Assembly: GCA_033782935.1 (NCBI GenBank)
Contig: JAWQEG010000288.1
Span: 62,001-126,000 of the forward strand
Origin: Petrolisthes cinctipes
Lineage: Eukaryota; Arthropoda; Malacostraca; Decapoda; Porcellanidae
DNA: 64,000 bases
Reading direction: 5' to 3'
Shown here piece after piece: positions 10,001 through 19,000 of this stretch. Positions within the stretch are counted from its first letter, which is position 1; each line of letters opens with the position of its first letter. The position numbers were made by a program, and so were the translations under genes. Under the pieces are notes generated by a model, which ran no database searches, was not told the origin of the DNA, and worked only from the letters and a program-made list of their open reading frames with translations.

Positions 10001-13000
10001 GACCCGACACTGCCAACCATGTTGCAGACGGACGCATCGAAAAGGAATGGCTTCGGTTTCGTCTTGCTACAGAGACACGGCGAGATATGGAAATTGGTAC
10101 AATGTGGTTCACGTTTTCTAGCGGATACGGAGTCAAGATACGCCGTCGTAGAACTGGAACTAGCAGCAGTGTGTTGGGCAGTAAAAAAGTGTAAGGTTTA
10201 TCTCGCAGGCCTTCCTCATTTTGATGTTATTGTTGATCATCGCCCTCTAGTCCCGATTTTAAACTCTAAACTACTTAGTGAAATAGAAAATCCTCGTCTA
10301 CAACGATTCAAAGAGAAACTGGCAAGCTATTCATACACAGCATGCTGGCAAAAGGGGTCTTCCCATTTTGCACCTGATGCCCTCTCACGTTCACCAGTGG
10401 AGGATTGTGCAGATGGTGAATCAGGCAGTGACAACGAGGTGGACACTCAAGATCCCCTCCACACTGTCGTGTCAGCTGCCCTTAACGCTGTCTGTGAGGA
10501 TGGCACCCGTCTGGCACCCCTCAAGGACCAAACGCTGGAAAAGATTCGAGCTGCGTCTGAGAAAGATCTGGAATATCAGGCCTTGAAGGAGAGGATTGTC
10601 AGCGGCTTCCCTGAACACCGTCATGATCTGGAACCTGAGCTACGACCATTCTGGGGTGTTCGCAGTTTACTCTCGGTGGACGAAGAATTTATTGTGTACG
10701 GTCCAAGATTAATTATTCCCCACAGTCTCCGAAGGGAAACTCTGTCTCGCTTACATGAGTCTCACAAAGGTATCGATCGGACTAAACGGCGAGCCCGCCA
10801 GACTGTATACTGGCCAGGAATAGACAGGGATATAGAAAATATTGTCTCGAGTTGTCAACAGTGTCGCCCTTTACTCCCCAAGCAACAAAACGAACCATTG
10901 TGGCAGGACGATGACCCACCAATAAGAGTTTTCCAGTCAACTTCTGCAGATTATTTTCATGTTGCTGGCCGCACCTACTTGGTATACGTGGACCGTATGT
11001 CAGGCTGGCCGTATGTGTCATCCTGCCCACGACATGCTTCAGCAGCTCATCTTATCACTGCATTAAGGTCTATATTTACAGATACAGGTGTGCCCGTGCT
11101 TATGAGGACTGATGGTGGACCGCAGTTCACTTCATCCAAGTTACGTCGCTTCCTGACTCGATGGGGGGTGGAACATAGGGTAACTTCCCCATACAATCCT
11201 CAGTCTAACGGTCACGCAGAGGCTGCAGTCAAAACCGTCAAGAAGTTAATCGTGACGTCAACTAAAAGAGGACAGTTAGACGAGGATGAGTTTGCCCGTG
11301 GATTGTTGGAACTCAGGAACGCCCCTCGTGCTGATGGACGGTCACCATCACAAGTACTGTTCGGTCATCCCATGAGGTCAGCTGTGCCCGCACATCATCG
11401 TTCGTTCGCTCCCGAATGGCAACGAGCGGCAGACGACTGTGACATTACTGCTGAGCATATAAAAGTAAAGGCGAAGGAACGATATGACACTACGGCTAGA
11501 CAGCTTCCCAGGTTACACCTCGGCTCGTATGTAGATGTACAGGACCACGCAAGCGGACGATGGGATCGTGTTGGTGTTATCGTGGGTATTGGTTCCCGAC
11601 GTGACTACTTAATCAAGATGGGCAGTGGACGCATTATGTGGAGGAATAGGAAGTTTCTCCGGCCCCATCATCCTATGTTATCGGAGACCATTCCTCGACA
11701 TAAAGCCACACCAGAGGAACGAGAACATGGTAGTCCGGTTGATCCAGCACCGCCTCACCCAACAACAACGGACTTGGGAGAAAAGCGAGCAGCCAACCTT
11801 CCCCGCCGAAGTCATCGCCAGCGACGTGCACCTCAACGCCTGGAGATGCAGTGGAGGACCAAGACTTACGATAATAAATAAGACATCATGTAACTTTGTA
11901 ATACTCTAATGTCTTGGGGGAGGTGTGGTGTTTGAATAAAATATGAACGAATAGATGAGATATGAGTTGTATATGTATCTATGTTTCGAATGTGGATAAA
12001 GGGGCTTCATCGTAGTTTATGTGGTGAAGTCTGTCCTTTGAATTAGTCAGTTCCTGTTGAGCTGCACCAGAGTTAACACATTAATAAACTGCACCGTATA
12101 CAGTGTGTTTCATAAGCCCGTCAGAACAGAACATACAAGACCACCAAACTTCATAATACACCACCGTGTGTGTGTTGTGTGTCCTTCTTTCTGTCTCTGG
12201 CTGTGTGGTGCCAGTTTGAGAGTTGTGATATGTAAGGGGATAGTACAGTGTTGGCAAATCTGGAGCAACTGATTCCTCCAAACTATTCCAAGCAACAGGC
12301 CACTACTGTTTTTGTTAATCTGATCCTGTTTCCTGGCATATTTTAGAGGAATCAAGGTGCCCAAAAGTATACCATCCCTTTGACCTAACCCCAACCCAAC
12401 CCTGACCTGATCTGACCTAACCTAATCTAACTTAACCCGACCGGACCTGACCTGACCTAATCTAATCTAACTTTAACCTACCCTTCCCTTAACTTAACCT
12501 AACTTTAACCTACCCTAGCCTTCCCTTCTCTTAACCTAACCTAACCTAGTGTTCCCTTCCTTTCCCTGTCCTGAGCTTAACCTAACTTTAACCTATCCTA
12601 ACCTCACCTCACCTCACCTCACCTAAGAGTATAACATAAGACACTGGACATATGCATCATCAAGCCCGTTCCCTTGGCCCAGGTCAAGACTTCCAAACTG
12701 GTACCCAGTCACAGAGGGAGGGAAGTGAGGGTAATTCCCAAATACTGCAGCTGTTATGGTACCAGTGAGGGTGTTTTACGACGTTCGGTGGCCTTATAGT
12801 TAGTGCCTGAAACTCAATTTGGAAGAGTAAATATTCTCAGCCCCTCACCTGAGAGGATTCGATCTCCCGACCTATAGGCTAAGAGTCTAGAACACTAACC
12901 ACTCAGCCAACTCCCCTCTGACTGTAACATAGCATAACATAACTTTCCCTTACAGGATGATGACACTGCCTTGGCCCCTAAAGTGGCTGGGTCCAAGAGT

Positions 13001-16000
13001 AAGTTGGCCAAACCTGTACAGGAGTTGGTGTGTCTCATATTTGACGTGGACACAATGAAGAGATCCCTGGTTGAGTTTGAGGTAAGTGTTAAAGAGATAG
13101 TACACCTTTGGTACATTGGAACCTCTTGATTTCTCCAGCTATTGCAAACAACATAGACCATTATTTTTGTTAATTTGGTCATGTTTCTTGGCATACTTTG
13201 GAGGAATCAAGGCACTATAATGTAGCAAAAGCATACTATCCCCTAAAGAGTCTGAGGTTCTTATGTTGTTGGTGAATTGGAAGGCTACTGATTCCTCCAA
13301 ACTATGCCAGGAATCAGATGACATTAATGTTACCAATAGGGGATTTATTTCATGGCCTAGTGTGGAGGAGTCAGAGACTTTCCATTTCACCAACAAAAGA
13401 ATCTCCCTTTAAGGTCCATGTGATTGTGTATGAGGATTGGTGGCTTCTGATTCCTACAAATTATGTCACAAAACAGATCCCCTGTTAGTACCATTGAGGA
13501 CTTCTGTTTTCTAGCATAGTTAGGTGGAATCAGTAGCCTTCCTAATTACCAACGAGACAATCTTCTTACTGTAGACCGTGGATATACAATGAATAAATAC
13601 TTGTATCCACCACTTACTTAATTTTACATTCAATCCCTCATTGAAGACCACCAATTGTTTTCTCAGGCTTGTGTTATTCATTATCATAAATACTAAGTGG
13701 TTTGTCGAGTCTTGTGTTAAAAAGATAAAAGTGTTAAATATATTCATCTTAATTTTGAAGGGCCTAGTGTGAATAATATCAATAACGCTAAATTATTTTC
13801 CAGATCGATGTGAAGAAAATGCCGCTGGGAAAGCTAAGCAAGAAGCAGATTGAGAGTGCATACAAAGTGCTCTCTGAAGCCCTCAAGTTGCTCAAAGAGG
13901 CGGAGGTGAAGCCGGACCCAGATGCAGAAGAGAAAAAAGATGCTTCATTAGACAGTAACTTTGCTCTTAAGACTAAACTACTGGATTGTTCTAACAGATT
14001 CTATACTCTGATTCCACATGATTTTGGAATGAAACAACCGCCACTCTTGGATGACTTGGAGCTGATAAAGGTACGTGTGTGTATATATGTGTGTGTGTTT
14101 GTTTGTTAATAGATGGTGACAGTACTTTTCATATGATCATGTCGTGTGTGTGTGTGTGTGTGTTTGTTAATGGATGGTGACAGTACTTTTCATATGATCG
14201 TGTCGTGTGTGTGTGTTCTTACCCATTTTTATCTTTACAAGGTTGAGTCAAGCTTGTAATGTCCCGTTTTTAAACCCAATTTTCATATTTTTCTTTAAAT
14301 TTATTTATATTGTTGGCATACATCACGTCTTCTGGTAATGCATTCCATTGATCTATTACTCTAGTTGGAAAGCTGTATGTGTGTGTGTTTTTGGCAGACA
14401 CCACATGTTCCAGTAATGTGTTCCATTGATCTATTACTCTATTTGGAGTGCTGTGTTTGATTGTGTGTGTATTTTTGGCACACACTACTTGTTCTGGTAA
14501 TGTGTTCCATTGATGTACAAAAATATAGCTTTACAAATAGAGTAATAACTCTATTTGGAAAGCTATATTTTTGTACATCTTTGTCTCCTCTTCTTTTAAA
14601 TAATTTCTTCATGTGACCTCTCATTGTAGGTATTCCTTGTTGACACAAGTTTTCTATATCTATCTTTTTTCTTTTTCTGTGACACATTTGTAAACCATAA
14701 TCATAATTATCTCCTTTCTTTTGCCTTTCTTTCAGTTTAGGTAACCTTAGTTTCTCTAGTCTTTCTTCATAACTTAGTTCTCTTAGACTTGGTACCCATC
14801 CTGTTGCTGCTCTTTGTACTTTTTCTAATTTGGTGATATATTTCTTTAAATGTGGGTTCCATACTACTGCAGCATATTCCAAGGTATGATGTGACTATTT
14901 TCTTGACCATTTCTTCATCTATATAAGTGAAGGCCACTCATATTTGCTAACAATATATACATGTTTCTCACTTTTTCATTTATATGATCATCTGGTGTCA
15001 ATTTCTTATTTATTGTTACCCCTAAATCTCTTTCTTTTTCTGCTTAATTTAATATTTTATTTCCAAGCTTGTACTGCCAATTTGGTCTTCTCTTACTTCT
15101 TCCATACTTAATAACATGACACTTATCTGCATTAAACTCCATCTGCCATTTATTACTCCAGTTAACCATTTTGTCCAAGTTTTCTTGTAACTTTTTACAG
15201 CAGTCTTCATTTTTAATTGTTCTTTGTACACTCTGCAAAAAAAGTTTTGGAACCACCCCTTTGACAGTGATGTAATATTGGTACGCCTGACTGGCGAGTG
15301 TCATACCTCCGCCACCCTCCTGGTCCCTCCGGCCTCCGTGCCCCTGGCCACTGTCCCTCAGTAGGCTCAGTGTATCATAAGAATTCAAGCAGAAATGACT
15401 CTCTTTCACCCAGTGCTATTTTTTCTGGGTATTTCACGGTTATTTTTGTTCTAAAATACTCTTACGCATTTCCTTTTGTTTAATAATGCATAGTCAAATA
15501 GTAAGAGTTCTTGAACACTCAAATTTAATTTAAAATCAGCTAAACTTTTGATATAAAAAAGTTGTCACTGCCGCTGCCCGCATATTATAGGCCGGCAAAG
15601 ACGATACCCATCTCCTATGACACGAGGCACCAACTGCCCAGTCGGTGGAGTACCAACCCTACACCGCTTACCCATGTTAAAATTAACGTAGGGGTGGTTC
15701 CAAAACTTTTTTTGCAGACTGTACCTTTGCATCATCAGCAAAGATATTTATATAAGTACCATCCGTATCATTGACTTTTATATCATTTATTTAAATTAAG
15801 AACATTATTGGTGCCAATACTGAGCCGTGAGGAACTCCACTTGTCACCTTTAGCCATGGAGAATAGTTCCTCTTAGTACTGTTCTCATTTTTCTTTCAAT
15901 AAGGAAATCTTCCATCCATTTTAGTAGTTTTCCTTTCACTCCTCCTTTATGTTATAATTTCCATATAAGTCTTTGGTGCGGAACTTTGTCAAAAGCTTTT

Positions 16001-19000
16001 TTAAAGTCTAGGTAAATACTATCCACCCATCCTTCTCTTTCTTATATTTTTTCTGATATTCCAGTATAGTAACTCAGTAAGTTTGTAACACATGATCTTT
16101 CCTTCCTAAACCCAAATTGTCTCTCTGTTATCATATCATTTTTCTCCAAGTGCTCAACTCAATTTCTTCTTATAATCTTTTCCATAATTTTACACACTAT
16201 ACTTGTTAGTGATACAGGTCTATAGTTAAATGGGTCTTGTTTATTTCCTTTCAGGAGGGTGAAAAGTTGTTCACTATAAAGGGGTTAGACTTATCACGAG
16301 TGTATCAACCGAGCATGGGGGTGATAGTGGGGTGGTAAGTTTAGTTATCACTAAAACTCATTAAATTATTATTCGTGCACACATATTCCTTTGTTTGTAT
16401 GCATTAATTTTAGTAATTTTCTCTTAAAATCACTACTACTTTTCTTGGAAATCGTCTAGTTAAGGACCGTCTACGTGGGGGGAGCACTGTACATTTATTT
16501 AACATACCGTGATGCAGTATCGACGGTTTTGTTATCGCCGGCCATCTTAAGAACGTAACCCCTGTCGATAACGAGGGAGTACTGTAATGCCTTGTTTTGC
16601 ACTGTTGGTGTTATGGGCTGGTATTACACTGTTTGTAATGAATGTCTGTACTGTATAACCTCATCATACACTGGTGGGTTATAAGTGTGTAATGTACAAA
16701 GAGGTTTTACTGTACAGTATACAGGTTCATTACAAACAGTACATTACACACCCATAACAATAGTACAATACAAGGCATTACTGTATATGGGTGTGTAATG
16801 TACAAAGAGGGTTTGCTGTACACACATTCATTACAAAGAGTTAGTACAATACACACCCATAACAACAACAACAATACAAAACAAGGCATTACAGTACAGT
16901 ACTCAAGAAAGTTTGCTGTACACACATTCATTACAAATTGTTAGTACAATACACATCCATAACAACAACAATACAAAACAAGGCATTACTGTACTCACCA
17001 CCATTTAATTTTCTTTTACAGAACAAAATTGGAATGCTGGATAACCTGAGTGAGATTGAAGTGGCTTACAACCTGCTTAAATCCCAGGACGACGAGGACA
17101 AGGGTGCCGACCCCATCGATAAACATTACCGGAAACTCAAGACAAATATAACGGTGATGGAGAAGGACTGTGATGAGTTTAAGATGATAAAAGATTACGT
17201 CAAAAACACACACGCATCCACTCACTCTCATTACACACTGGATATATCACAGGTAAGGAAAAATATATTTAGTTTATTGGTTGTATTTAAGTGGATAGTA
17301 CAGTGTTGGTAAATTTGGGGCACATGATTCCTCTAAACTATTCCAAGCAACAGGCCCTGGGAATGGCTTCGATTACCCGGGCAATTCCTCGCCCCTCACA
17401 CAACCGGGGCTGTTCGGCCAGACAGCTTGAGAAACTTCAACGACAGGCCCCCATTATTTTAGTTAATCTGGTCCTGTTCTTTGGCATACTTTGGAGGAAA
17501 CAAAGCACTCCTATGTACCAAAAGTATATTAATTACCCTCTTAATATTAAGTTTATATATATCACTTAATATTAAGTGTATATTCAGGTGTAGTAAGTAT
17601 AATAATTATTCCCTTAATATTAACTGTATATTATTACTTCCCTTAATATTAACTGTATATTATTACCTCCCTTTAATATTAACTGTATATTACTACCTCT
17701 CTTAATATTAAATGTATTTTCAGGTGTACAAAGTGGAGCGTCAAGGTGAGAAGAAGAGATACAAGCCGTTCAAACAACTACACAACAGGAAGCTTCTGTG
17801 GCACGGATCCAGACTCACAAACTTTGCCGGCATCCTCTCACAGGTTAGTAAGGTTAATTAATTACACAGCCACAATCAAATATCCACAGACACTTTCCTT
17901 CCATCATAGTAAATATCTTGGTAATAAAGAACAACATGTGTATGATTTTGCAGCACCTCATAATAATAACTGAGGGGGTTGAGTTGACGTAAAGTGTTTT
18001 ATGTTTATAATTTGATACAATGCTGATTTATTTGCACGATGGAAGGAAAGTGTCGGTGGTTATTTGATTGTGGCTGTACATTACACACTACCTTCTGATA
18101 TTTGTAGAAGTATGAATAAAATCATACCACTCATAGCTAGTGTTTGTTGGTAAGTCTGGAGTAACTGATTCCTCTAAACTATTCCAGGCAACATCAGGCC
18201 ACTATTATTTTTGTTAATTTGGTCCTGTTTCCTGGCATACTTTGGAGGAATCAAGGCACTCCAATGAACCAAAAGTATATTAACCCCTTAAGGTTAGGGT
18301 AAAGTTAGAGTAGGTTAGGTTAGGTAAAGGTTAAAGTTAGGTTAGGTTAGAGTAGGTTAATGATAGTAGGCTAACCTGCTGTCAGAAATTTGGTTAATTT
18401 AGGTTAAGTTAAGGTTAGCTTAGGTTAGGTTAGGTTAAGTTAAGGTAAGGTAAGGTATTAGTTAGGTTAGGTTCAGGGGAGTTACTTGCTGTTAAAATTT
18501 AAGAGGTTCTGATTCCTCCAAACTATAAGCCAGGAAACAAAATCCCACCTTATGAGTTATGAGACTACACAGATGTGTTTTATGACAGAGCTTGGAGGGC
18601 TACATGTGCTCCAATTTCCCCACAGCAGGTTACTCCCCTGAAGGTTAGGTTAGATTATTTTAGTCAAGCTTCAATGACTTAATATTTTGTTGTTCCACAC
18701 TTTGCCAGGGTCTTCGTATCGCACCTCCCGAGGCACCAGTGACTGGCTACATGTTTGGTAAAGGTGTTTACTTTGCTGACATGGTGTCCAAATCAGCCAA
18801 CTACTGTGCCACATCAAGTACCAACCCTACAGGACTTTTACTATTGTGTGAAGTGGCTCTGGGTGATATGTAAGTACACTTGTTGGTTTGTTTGTTCCTT
18901 TGTACAAATTGAATCCATATACAATGTATGAATGAATACTTGTATCCACCACTTACTTCATTATACACTCATTCACTCGTTGAAAACCAAATTTTATCCC

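Larger units (their letters stand above)
7282..12133 (+). mobile_element. Complete Ty3/gypsy-type LTR retrotransposon
   Basis: The 4852-bp element has two identical 210-bp LTRs (7282-7491 and 11924-12133, TG...CA). TACAA target duplications lie at 7277-7281 and 12134-12138. A primer-binding site directly follows the 5' LTR, a purine tract precedes the 3' LTR, and a single gag-pol frame lies between. LTR identity implies a very recent insertion into the PARP1 intron between exons b and c. It inserted into a tandem intron repeat whose units flank both sides. Confidence 0.97.

Noticed and set aside
12057..12272. Small ORF in the 3' LTR
   Set aside because: It is LTR sequence repeated from the 5' end and runs into intron.
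12853..12917. Functional tRNA gene
   Set aside because: The B box is changed, acceptor stem pairing is not clear, and a SINE body follows. It is better read as a SINE head.
14071..14215. Junction echo after PARP1 exon d
   Set aside because: The tandem units lie wholly in the intron and carry no exon bases.
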